From positions 1-20,896 of the forward strand of contig CAZZVB010000057.1 in assembly GCA_964657445.1 (NCBI GenBank): a stretch of 20,896 bases of DNA. The letters run 5' to 3'. Positions within the stretch are counted from its first letter, which is position 1; each line of letters starts with the position of its first letter. The notes beneath the pieces were generated by a model. That model was not told the DNA's origin, did no database searches, and saw only the letters and a list, made by a program, of their open reading frames with translations. Below, piece after piece: positions 7,988 through 14,756 of this stretch. The DNA comes from LMUY01 sp964657445. Its GTDB lineage: Bacteria > Pseudomonadota > Alphaproteobacteria > Acetobacterales > Acetobacteraceae. Made by a program: the position numbers and the translations under genes.

Positions 7988-8914
7988 ATGACGCCGCTGC
8001 TGGCCGCCGGCGGCGGCATGGGATTGCTGTGCAGCGTCGGCTCGCTGCTGCTGTTGCGCGCGATCAAGTCGCAGGATGCGCTGGCCGCGCGGTTCGCCGC
8101 CGTTCAGCGCGCCGCCGGGATCGAGCGGCCGGCGCGGACGAGCCGAATGCCGTTGCCGATGCGCGCCGTGGCGGCGATCGGGGCGGCGCTGGCCCGCAGC
8201 GGATTGCTGTCGGATAAGACGGTCGCGGAACTAAAGCTGACGCTATCCGTGGCGGGCTTCCGCGGCAGCCACGGGCTAGGGCTGTTCGTCGGCAGCAAGC
8301 TGCTACTGCTGGCCTCACTGCCGGTGCTGGCCTGGTTCGGCCTGCGATGGCTCGATTGTTCGGCGCTGATGCAGAATGGCGGCACCGCTTTCGCTGCGAT
8401 CGTCGGGCTGTTAGGGCCAGACTACGCGGTGAAATCCATCCGTGCCCGTTTCCTGCAGCGTCTGGACCGCGGCTTGCCCGACGCGTTGGACATGCTGGTA
8501 ATCTGTTCCGAGGCCGGGTTGAGCCTGGAACCGGCGATCAGCCGCGTTGCGGCGGAAATCGGCCACGCTCATCCGGAAGTGGCCGAGGAATTGCGGCTGA
8601 CAGCGAACGAATTGCGCATCATGACAGACCGCCGCGCGGCCATCCTGAACATGGGCGCGCGCACGGGGCTTGAAAGCCTCAAGCGCCTTGGCGCCACGCT
8701 GGTGCAGACCATGCAATACGGCACGCCGCTGTCGCAGGCGCTGCGCACGCTGTCGGCGGAGATGCGGACGGAGATGCTCACCCGCTTCGAGGAACGTGCG
8801 GCCAGGCTGCCGGTGCTGCTCACCGTGCCGATGATCGTGTTCATCCTGCCCACCGTATTCGCCGTGGTCGGCGGCCCCGCGATGCTGCGGGTGATGGCCT
8901 CGCTTCACCATTAA
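7988..8914 (+). CDS. tadC: Tad pilus inner-membrane platform protein TadC
   Basis: TadC is the second GspF-like platform protein and probably pairs with TadB around the ATPase. The 308-residue protein has an N-terminal membrane helix, a hydrophobic region near residues 95-145, and a GspF domain with GLPDALDMLVICSEAGLSLE, then MQYGTPLSQALRTLSAEMR, and a final hydrophobic hairpin (LTVPMIVFILPTVFAVV). There is no obvious Shine-Dalgarno sequence, and translation probably depends on coupling to tadB 10 nt upstream. The gene ends 19 nt before the TPR gene. Confidence 0.92.
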   Translation: MTPLLAAGGGMGLLCSVGSLLLLRAIKSQDALAARFAAVQRAAGIERPARTSRMPLPMRAVAAIGAALARSGLLSDKTVAELKLTLSVAGFRGSHGLGLFVGSKLLLLASLPVLAWFGLRWLDCSALMQNGGTAFAAIVGLLGPDYAVKSIRARFLQRLDRGLPDALDMLVICSEAGLSLEPAISRVAAEIGHAHPEVAEELRLTANELRIMTDRRAAILNMGARTGLESLKRLGATLVQTMQYGTPLSQALRTLSAEMRTEMLTRFEERAARLPVLLTVPMIVFILPTVFAVVGGPAMLRVMASLHH

Positions 8915-8933
8915 CCCCTCTGGAGACCGCAAA

Positions 8934-9653
8934 ATGCGTATCCTGCTGCTGCTCGCTTTGTTGCCGATCGCCTGCTCCTCGCCACCACCGCAACTCAGCG
9001 CGAAGCCGCCCAGCCTGCGCGTGGGCGCGGCGGCGCTCGAAGGCGGCGCTCCCGAGGCAGCACTTTCCGTGGCCCGGCGCCAGCTTGCCGGCAGCCCGAA
9101 CGATCTCGGCGCGCTGCTGATCGCCGGCCAGGCGCTGACCGACCTGGGTGAGATGGCGCAGGCGGAGGCGAGCTTCCGCCGGGCCATCAAGGTGTCACCG
9201 TTCACGGCCGGCGCGCAGTTCGGGCTAGGCCGGGTGCTGCTGCTGACCGGCCGCGCGCCGGAGGCGGAGGAAGCGTTCCGCACCGTGTTGACCCGGCAGC
9301 CGGACGATGCCCGCACCCTCACGGACCTCGGCATCGCGCAGGATTTGCAGGAGCACCACGCCGACGCCCAAAAGTCCTACAACGCCGCCCTGCACGCAGC
9401 GCCCGAGTTGGATGCCGCACGGGTCAATCTCGGCCTGTCGCTGGCCCTGGCGGGCGACACGGCCCACGCGCTGGACGTGCTGCGGCCGCTCGCCGCGCGG
9501 GCGAACGCGCCGCGCCGGGTGCGGCATGATCTGGCCACCGCGCTCGCCTTGGCCGGCGACCAGCGGGGTGCGGAGGCGCTGTTGAGGCCGGACCTAACAG
9601 CGGAGCAGATGCCGATGGCGATGGCGGCATTGGCGGAGCTGCACCGGCCCTAG
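8934..9653 (+). CDS. tadD: TPR lipoprotein, TadD-like
   Basis: TadD-type proteins are TPR-repeat lipoproteins that accompany Tad secretion and pilus genes; their precise role is not settled. This 239-residue protein starts with a short hydrophobic signal ending PIACSS; the Cys14 context is lipobox-like but has Pro at -3, which is unusual. Four to five TPR units follow from about residue 28 to 200, for example ALLIAGQALTDLGEMAQAEA, FGLGRVLLLTGRAPEAEEAF and DARTLTDLGIAQDLQEHHAD. The start is supported by CTGGAG at 8921-8926. It is the last gene of the pilus run; the next gene begins after a 245-nt gap. Confidence 0.82.
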   Translation: MRILLLLALLPIACSSPPPQLSAKPPSLRVGAAALEGGAPEAALSVARRQLAGSPNDLGALLIAGQALTDLGEMAQAEASFRRAIKVSPFTAGAQFGLGRVLLLTGRAPEAEEAFRTVLTRQPDDARTLTDLGIAQDLQEHHADAQKSYNAALHAAPELDAARVNLGLSLALAGDTAHALDVLRPLAARANAPRRVRHDLATALALAGDQRGAEALLRPDLTAEQMPMAMAALAELHRP

Positions 9654-9696
9654 CTGCGGGGCGGCGATCCGCTCAGGCCGGCGGGGTCGGCGCACG

Positions 9697-9715
9697 GCGC
9701 GTCGTGGCGACGTGC
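9697..9715 (+). terminator. Weak hairpin after the pilus operon
   Basis: GCGCGTCG, a TGG loop and CGACGTGC form an eight-pair stem (one G-T pair) 43 nt after the tadD stop. There is no T-tract, so if it acts as a terminator it would need Rho or act only as an RNA stabiliser. Confidence 0.22.
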
Positions 9716-9836
9716 ATCAGGATGACCAGCGAGCCGGCATCGGCATGACAGCTTGCTGCGCGTGAAGTTTCGGACATTGCTCCGCTCAGCGCTAAGCCAG
9801 GTGATCGGCATGGAGGGAAACCGAAATATCATCGTT

Positions 9837-9866
9837 TTGAACTGGAACAACACCGACGCCTTGCTA
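9837..9866 (+). promoter_or_regulatory. Possible promoter for the LysM gene cluster
   Basis: TTGAAC (9837-9842), an 18-nt spacer and TTGCTA (9861-9866) are followed at the right distance by AAGGA (9885-9889) and the GTG start at 9899. The -10 element is weak, but the layout (short leader, ribosome binding site) fits a separate promoter for the three-gene cluster. Confidence 0.3.
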
Positions 9867-9898
9867 TCGTCGGCGTCACCGAAGAAGGACGGCTCGCA

Positions 9899-10999
9899 GT
9901 GGTTGACACCTACACCGTCAAGGCCGGTGACACGCTCTCAGGCATTGCACAGAGGCATCTAGGCCGCGCAAGCCGCTGGCCGCAGATCTACGCCTACAAC
10001 ATCAAGCATCGCGGGCGGACCGGGCCGGCGCTGCGGGACCCGGACAAACTGCACATCGGCCAGCGTATCCTATTGCCGCCGAAACACGCCGCCAGCCCGC
10101 CGCACTTACCGCTGCATCGCGCCTTCGCGCATCCGCGACAGGCGACCAAGCCGCTGGTGCAGCCGGCCGTCAAACCCGCAACCGCGCCGGGCGCGGCGCC
10201 GGCGGCGGCCCCGCCCTCCCCGGGGGTGTTGCCACCGGCGGCCGAGGGACGCACCCACATCAACAGCTTCGCCTACAAATACAATCTGGACCTGCTGCCG
10301 CCGATCAAAGGCGAGACGGCGGACTTCGAGTTCGAGAGCAAGTTCACCGGCCAGATCTACATATGGGCCGACAAGCAGATCGACCTGCTGACGTACGGCA
10401 ATTCCGGCGTGGAGTTGGCGGCCAAGCACGAGACCGACACGGCGTTGGGCAAACTGGTCAATAGCGGCAAGGTCACTTGGGATCCGAAATCCAACAAAGT
10501 CACCTATGAAAACCTGATGACCACCAATGCCGCAGGGGCGCCGCCGAACTTTGTGGGCGTCGGGGTCGTGGTGGACAGCACCAACCCGATGCCGGCGGTG
10601 AGGGTCAAGTTCACGTCGCCGAAGCTGGCGGGGCGGCTGCCGCCGACGATCCTGTATCTGGCAGAATCGCTGACCATCACGCTGGACGTCCGCCCCAAGC
10701 CGCGCCCGCCGGCCGGGCCGGACGCGGTGGCGGACCGGAACTTCGCAACCATCCCCGCGCCCGCCCGCAACTTCGCGACCGTCGCTCCGCCACAGGCCCA
10801 GCCCGGCGCGGTGGTGGCCACGGCGGCCGGGTCTGACAAGCCGTGGTGGGACCGCCCCAGCATATTGATCCCGGGCGCCGCGATCCTGGTCTTGGCGACC
10901 TTGGCCAGCAACGTCGTCACCTGGGGCGCCGATGCCGAGGTTGACCCGGCGTCCTTCTCCGCCGCCGGCGCGATGATGACACGGGCGCTGGCGCATTGA
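9899..10999 (+). CDS. LysM-domain protein with C-terminal membrane anchor, function unknown
   Basis: The 366-residue product begins with a LysM domain (residues about 3-60: TYTVKAGDTLSGIAQRHLG, then WPQIYAYN, then DPDKLHIGQRILLPP). LysM domains bind peptidoglycan or other N-acetylglucosamine polymers. A Pro/Ala-rich linker covers about 61-115. A domain of about 150 residues follows (HINSFAYKYNLDLLPPIKG to SLTITLDVRP), rich in beta-type segments, which I do not recognise. A second Pro/Ala linker precedes one membrane helix (about 321-342), leaving a 24-residue tail. There is no N-terminal signal peptide, unusual for a wall-binding protein: either the C-terminal helix drives insertion or the LysM acts in a cytoplasm-assembled structure, as in phage tail and contractile injection proteins. 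Start is GTG with AAGGA upstream. It overlaps the next gene by TTGA. Confidence 0.78.
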   Translation: MVDTYTVKAGDTLSGIAQRHLGRASRWPQIYAYNIKHRGRTGPALRDPDKLHIGQRILLPPKHAASPPHLPLHRAFAHPRQATKPLVQPAVKPATAPGAAPAAAPPSPGVLPPAAEGRTHINSFAYKYNLDLLPPIKGETADFEFESKFTGQIYIWADKQIDLLTYGNSGVELAAKHETDTALGKLVNSGKVTWDPKSNKVTYENLMTTNAAGAPPNFVGVGVVVDSTNPMPAVRVKFTSPKLAGRLPPTILYLAESLTITLDVRPKPRPPAGPDAVADRNFATIPAPARNFATVAPPQAQPGAVVATAAGSDKPWWDRPSILIPGAAILVLATLASNVVTWGADAEVDPASFSAAGAMMTRALAH

Positions 11000-11778
11000 G
11001 GCTGCGCGCTTGGTGCATGACGCTCTGCCTGCTATCCGGCCGAGCGGTGGCCGCGGACAGCGCCGATTTGCTGCGGCAGACGGTTGCGCGGGACTGGCAT
11101 GTGACGGTCGTTGACCACGACCTGGCAAACACGATCGTGCCGCGCGTGGCCACCGCAGATCGGCCGGTCACCATGGCGGACCTATCGGCGGGCAACGCGC
11201 CGGCCTGCCTTCAGGCGGTGGTGGCGGCGTTCAAGGCCTATCCGACGGGCCTGGTGTCGTCGCTGGTGCAGCAGGTGGCGCTGGCGGACATGATCCACGC
11301 CTGGTCGATCCGGATCGGCGGCTTCCACGCGCCCGGACTGGTGGCGGTCAACTGCGAAAGCGCGGCCGAGAACGGCGATTTCGATACCGACTCGGTGCAT
11401 GACGAACTGGCCGCGCTGATGCTGGCCCGCGGCGGATTGGACGAAGCCGCCTGGCAGGGATTCAACCCGCCGGGTTTCCGATACGGCGACGTGGCCAGCT
11501 ACAAGGATGAGCTGCGCAACCCCGGCAGCCGTGACGGTGACGCAGCGCTGCACCGGAACGGCTTCGTGGGCAGCCTCGGGCTCACCGGGATCGAGAACGA
11601 CTTCCAGACCTATGCCGAGCGGATGTTCGGCCACCCGGCGGAGTTCGCCGCGTTGCTGCGCCAGCAGCCGGCGATGCGGGGCAAGGCGCGGCTGGTGATG
11701 GCGTTCTACGTCAGCCAGGCCCCCTCGCTTGCGGGGCAGTTTCGCGAGGAGGGTTTGACGGCCGCGGCGGCGGAGTGA
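10996..11778 (+). CDS. Secreted metallopeptidase-like protein with degenerate motif
   Basis: This 260-residue protein has an N-terminal signal peptide (basic MRLRAW, short hydrophobic core, AVA-A near residue 20). The middle reads VHDELAALML (134-143), then AAWQGFNPPGFRYG (151-164) and GIENDFQTYAERMF (198-211). From memory, this order resembles a family of putative zinc peptidases with HHE(F/L)SS, then NPPGFxYG, then EEDFNxYAE. Here one of the two adjacent histidines is Asp136, so metal binding is uncertain. The start is a TTG in the TTGA overlap with the LysM gene; an ATG at 11017 would give a shorter signal peptide. It shares a transcript with the LysM gene and could act on the cell wall or on the partner protein. 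The family match is recalled, not searched. Confidence 0.55.
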   Translation: MRLRAWCMTLCLLSGRAVAADSADLLRQTVARDWHVTVVDHDLANTIVPRVATADRPVTMADLSAGNAPACLQAVVAAFKAYPTGLVSSLVQQVALADMIHAWSIRIGGFHAPGLVAVNCESAAENGDFDTDSVHDELAALMLARGGLDEAAWQGFNPPGFRYGDVASYKDELRNPGSRDGDAALHRNGFVGSLGLTGIENDFQTYAERMFGHPAEFAALLRQQPAMRGKARLVMAFYVSQAPSLAGQFREEGLTAAAAE

Positions 11779-11828
11779 CCCCGGTAAGCGGCTTGGGCGC
11801 GACTTGCTACCTGAACCTCTCTCCGTCT

Positions 11829-11834
11829 TACAAT
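11829..11834 (+). promoter_or_regulatory. Candidate -10 element of a leaderless transcript
   Basis: TACAAT lies exactly 6 nt before the ATG at 11841, so transcription starting at the usual distance would begin at the A of the start codon. A TTGCTA (11804-11809) is a possible -35 at 19 nt spacing. No Shine-Dalgarno sequence precedes this ATG, which fits leaderless translation. Confidence 0.38.
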
Positions 11835-11840
11835 GAACCG

Positions 11841-12815
11841 ATGCACCCGGCGCTTATCCTCGTTCTTTGCTTCCTGCTGATGGCGACCGGCACCCGCGCG
11901 CAGCATGCGCAAACCAACCAGCAAGCGCAGCCACCCCAGCGGGCGCAGCCGTCTCGGCGCACGGCGCCGGCCCAACCGGCCCAGCCCGCGAAACCGGCCG
12001 AGCCGCCTGATACCTCCCCGGCGGGGCGCTGCCGATTGCTGCTCCAGGGGGTCGCTTTGCAAACCGGCGACGTGGAGGCGGCGGCGGACGGCGATGATGG
12101 CTGCCGCTTCACTGGCGTTCAGTTCGGGCTGGCACGCTTCACGTATCAAGTCGGCACGCTGGTGGAGCACGGGCTGCCGCTGGACGGAACATTGCCACAG
12201 GACCATGCCAGCCACGTCAGTGTGGAGGCGCGTGACATCGTGTTCGTGCTCCACAGCGGTCAACCCAAGGTGGACTGGCTGAACCGGCAGCAGCAGGTCC
12301 CGTTCGACGTCGTGCTGCAGGGCAGTTTCGACCCGGCATCCGGCACCGCCACGCTGGACGAGTTGAGCCTGGATGGCCGTAGCGCGGGCCGCACGGCCCT
12401 GTCCGGCAGCGCGGACCAGCTCGGCGGGCCGGATTGGCTGGCGAACGGCAGGCTGGTCTCCCTCGGCCTGCACATGGACAGCCGGCGTTTCATTGCCGCT
12501 TTCCTACTCGCGCCGCTGCTCCCCTTCCTCCCCGACAATGACCCCGGCGCTGCGGTGGAGATGGCCAAGCAGCAGGCGGTCGCCGGCGTTCGTGCGCTGC
12601 TCCCGCAAAGTGGTGCCTCGCCTGCAACGGTGGATGCGATTGCCGGCTTCATTGCGGACTTCCCGCACCCGCTGCATGTGTTCGACCTCCACGTGCAGCC
12701 GCGCACGCCGGTGACGCTGAACGAGTTGCAACGCGCTGCGGATAGCCCTTCGGCGCTCGCCGCCCTTGTCCAAACCCTGACGATCACGGCGAGCTACGCC
12801 GGCGATCCGCGCTAG
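11841..12815 (+). CDS. Secreted Pro/Gln-rich protein of unknown function
   Basis: I do not recognise this family. From the ATG at 11841 the protein is 324 residues. A clear signal peptide (MHPALILVLCFLLMATGTRA) comes first, then a low-complexity Gln/Pro/Ala linker (about 22-57) and a globular region with two Cys (CRLLLQGVAL and GCRFTGVQ) that could form a disulfide in the periplasm. Later segments such as VDWLNRQQQVPFDVVLQG, DELSLDGRSAGRTALSGSA and LNELQRAADSPSALAAL suggest a mixed beta and helical domain. A frame extension to GTG 11775 would overlap the previous stop by GTGA, in line with the other junctions here, but would bury the signal peptide behind 22 polar residues; I prefer 11841. 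The arrangement suggests it acts with the two genes upstream. Confidence 0.7.
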   Translation: MHPALILVLCFLLMATGTRAQHAQTNQQAQPPQRAQPSRRTAPAQPAQPAKPAEPPDTSPAGRCRLLLQGVALQTGDVEAAADGDDGCRFTGVQFGLARFTYQVGTLVEHGLPLDGTLPQDHASHVSVEARDIVFVLHSGQPKVDWLNRQQQVPFDVVLQGSFDPASGTATLDELSLDGRSAGRTALSGSADQLGGPDWLANGRLVSLGLHMDSRRFIAAFLLAPLLPFLPDNDPGAAVEMAKQQAVAGVRALLPQSGASPATVDAIAGFIADFPHPLHVFDLHVQPRTPVTLNELQRAADSPSALAALVQTLTITASYAGDPR

Positions 12816-13119
12816 ATCGCCCCGGCCTGCCGCCGAGCACGCCGCACGGCGCATCCCCGAAGTTGATACGGTCGCCCTGCTCACCCCAGGCGTCGGGCAT
12901 GGCTGGTCCATGCTGTGGTCCGGCGCTTGCTAGGCTGTAGAGGCAATCCACAGGCCAGGGGAGACACGGGTGCGACATCGCGAGTCACGCCTGGCGAACC
13001 ATCAATGCCGCGGCCCTGACCGATGACCGCACGGCCAACGCGCACCGGCTCGACATGCGGCAGGTGGGTTTAGTGGCGGCGCACAGCCGGTTCGGCGATT
13101 CTTCTAGGGTGACAGTGCA
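12816..13119 (+). other. 304-nt intergenic region before the amidase gene
   Basis: No convincing gene is visible. The region contains short GC-rich inverted repeats near 12830-12855 (for example CGCCG/CGGCG), a candidate promoter near 12928-12936, and a frame open from 12941 to 13122 that has no start codon before the ATG at 13055. The amidase ribosome binding site (AGGGTGA, near 13106-13112) is at the end. Confidence 0.6.
12928..12936 (+). promoter_or_regulatory. Possible extended -10 promoter for the amidase/RutA pair
   Basis: TGC followed by TAGGCT (12931-12936) fits an extended -10 element, a form common in GC-rich alphaproteobacteria. No good -35 hexamer is found at 16-18 nt. The leader to the amidase ATG would be about 180 nt. 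Confidence 0.28.
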
Positions 13120-14748
13120 ATGACCAACGACCTCCATCTGCTCTCCGCCGCCGACGCCGGGCGCATGATCGCGGACCGGGAGATTTCCCCGGTCGAACTG
13201 ACGCAGGCGTATCTGGCGCGGATCGAAGCGTTGGACCCGCAGCTCAATGCGTTCCTGCTGGTGACGGCGGATCACGCGCTGGCGCAGGCGCGGACGGCAG
13301 AGGCGGAGATCATGGCCGGCCAGCGGCGCGGGCCACTGCACGGGGTGCCGTTCGGGCTGAAGGACATCTTCAGCACGGCCGGGATCAGGACGACCGGGCA
13401 TTCGCGCATTTGCGCCGACGCCGTGCCCACCGAGGATGCAGCCAGCGTCACCAAGCTGTACGACGCCGGCGCGGTGCTGCTCGGCAAGCTGGCGACGCAT
13501 GAGTTCGCGCATGGCGGACCGTCCTTCGACCTGGCTTGGCCGCCGGCGCGCAATCCGTGGAACACCGGCCACTTCACAGGCGGTTCGTCGAGCGGTTCGG
13601 GGGCGGCGGTGGCCGCGGCCCTGGCGCCGATGGCGCTCGGCACCGACACCGGCGGTTCGATCCGCCTGCCTGCGGCACTGTGCGGGATCGTCGGGCTGAA
13701 GCCGACCTACGGGCTGGTGAGCCGGCGCGGGGTCTATCCCAACTCCTTCACCTACGACCATGCCGGGCCGATGACCTGGACGGTTGCGGATTGCGCGGCG
13801 CTGCTGTCGGTGATCGCCGGGCATGACCCGCAGGACCCTGGCAGCGCCGATGCACCGACAGTGGATTACCCGGCCGCACTCGCGAAGGATCTGACCGGGC
13901 TGCGCATCGGCGTGGTGCGCCACTTTCATGAGGTGGATATCGACACCGACCCAGAGGTGGTTGCCGCGTTCGAGCAAGCATTGGTGGTTCTGCGGTCATT
14001 GGGCGCAGTCATCGAGGATGTGCGGCTGCGCCCGGCCAAGCAATACAGCGACGTGAAGGTCGCCATTGCGGAGAGCGAGCTGTTCAACGTGCACGCCACG
14101 GCGCTGCGCACCCGCGCCAGTGAATTCGGCGAGGATTTCCTGGGCCGCGCGCTCGGCGCGGTGATGATCAGCGGGTCGGACTACATGGACGCGCAACGCG
14201 AACGGCGGCAGATGCTGATGGAGCTGAAGCCGGTCTGGTCGCGCTGCCATGCCATCGTGACGCCCGCCGCGCCCGCCCCGGCGCCGGCCTTCGGCCAGTG
14301 GCGAACGGTGAACTTCTGGGCCAAGGCGTCCTTCACCACGCCGTGGAACGTGTCCGGCGGGCCGGCGCTGTCGCAGTGCATGGGGTTCAGCGCCGCCGGG
14401 CTGCCGCTGGCGCTGCAGGTTGCCGGCCGGCCGTTTGACGACGCGACCGTCCTGCGCGTCGCCTACGCCTACGAGCAAGCGACGGACTGGCGCAGCCGCC
14501 GCCCGGCGCTGACAGCAGGCGACACGGCGCCGGCGCTGCCGCCACCGCCCGACCCGGTCAGTGACTGCACCGCGGCCCAGCGCGCATCGGCCGCGGAGGC
14601 AGTGCGTAGGGCCGGCCTGACACTGAGCGAGCGGCAGTTCGAGATGGTGTGCGCCGCCGCACCGTATGTCGAGGCGATGGTTGGCCGGTTGCGCACGCCG
14701 CGGCCGTTCAGCCAGGAGCCTTCCAACACCTTCCATCCAGAGAGGTAG
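13120..14748 (+). CDS. Amidase-signature family hydrolase with extra C-terminal tail
   Basis: This enzyme hydrolyses an amide bond through a Ser-cisSer-Lys triad; the substrate is unknown. The 542-residue product has Lys81 in GVPFGLKDIF, Ser156 in GGSSSGSG and Ser180 in GTDTGGSIRLPA. The 75- and 24-residue spacings match those of characterised members such as FAAH (142/217/241), so the triad is intact. The core ends at about residue 463. A Pro-rich linker and a helical tail follow (about 480-542, with GLTLSERQFEMVCAAAPYVEAMVGRL and a PFSQEPSNTF end) that resembles the small GatC/AtzG-type partner subunits of some amidases, here fused. The RutA-like oxygenase gene begins 8 nt after the stop, so the two are probably one transcript. 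The amidase may process the oxygenase product or supply its substrate. Confidence 0.88.
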   Translation: MTNDLHLLSAADAGRMIADREISPVELTQAYLARIEALDPQLNAFLLVTADHALAQARTAEAEIMAGQRRGPLHGVPFGLKDIFSTAGIRTTGHSRICADAVPTEDAASVTKLYDAGAVLLGKLATHEFAHGGPSFDLAWPPARNPWNTGHFTGGSSSGSGAAVAAALAPMALGTDTGGSIRLPAALCGIVGLKPTYGLVSRRGVYPNSFTYDHAGPMTWTVADCAALLSVIAGHDPQDPGSADAPTVDYPAALAKDLTGLRIGVVRHFHEVDIDTDPEVVAAFEQALVVLRSLGAVIEDVRLRPAKQYSDVKVAIAESELFNVHATALRTRASEFGEDFLGRALGAVMISGSDYMDAQRERRQMLMELKPVWSRCHAIVTPAAPAPAPAFGQWRTVNFWAKASFTTPWNVSGGPALSQCMGFSAAGLPLALQVAGRPFDDATVLRVAYAYEQATDWRSRRPALTAGDTAPALPPPPDPVSDCTAAQRASAAEAVRRAGLTLSERQFEMVCAAAPYVEAMVGRLRTPRPFSQEPSNTFHPER

Positions 14749-14756
14749 AGCCCGCC

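Noticed and set aside
9753..9962. Small ORF spanning the gap before the LysM gene
   Set aside because: It runs into the LysM gene in another frame, and the translation has no family motif.
12941..13122. Open frame overlapping the amidase start by ATGA, ending GDSSRVTVQ
   Set aside because: It has no ATG, GTG or TTG before the ATG at 13055, leaving only 22 residues, and matches nothing that I recognise.
14649..14756. Upstream extension of the RutA-like frame
   Set aside because: It lies in the amidase gene and RutA proteins begin at the MQLGVFIPIG block.
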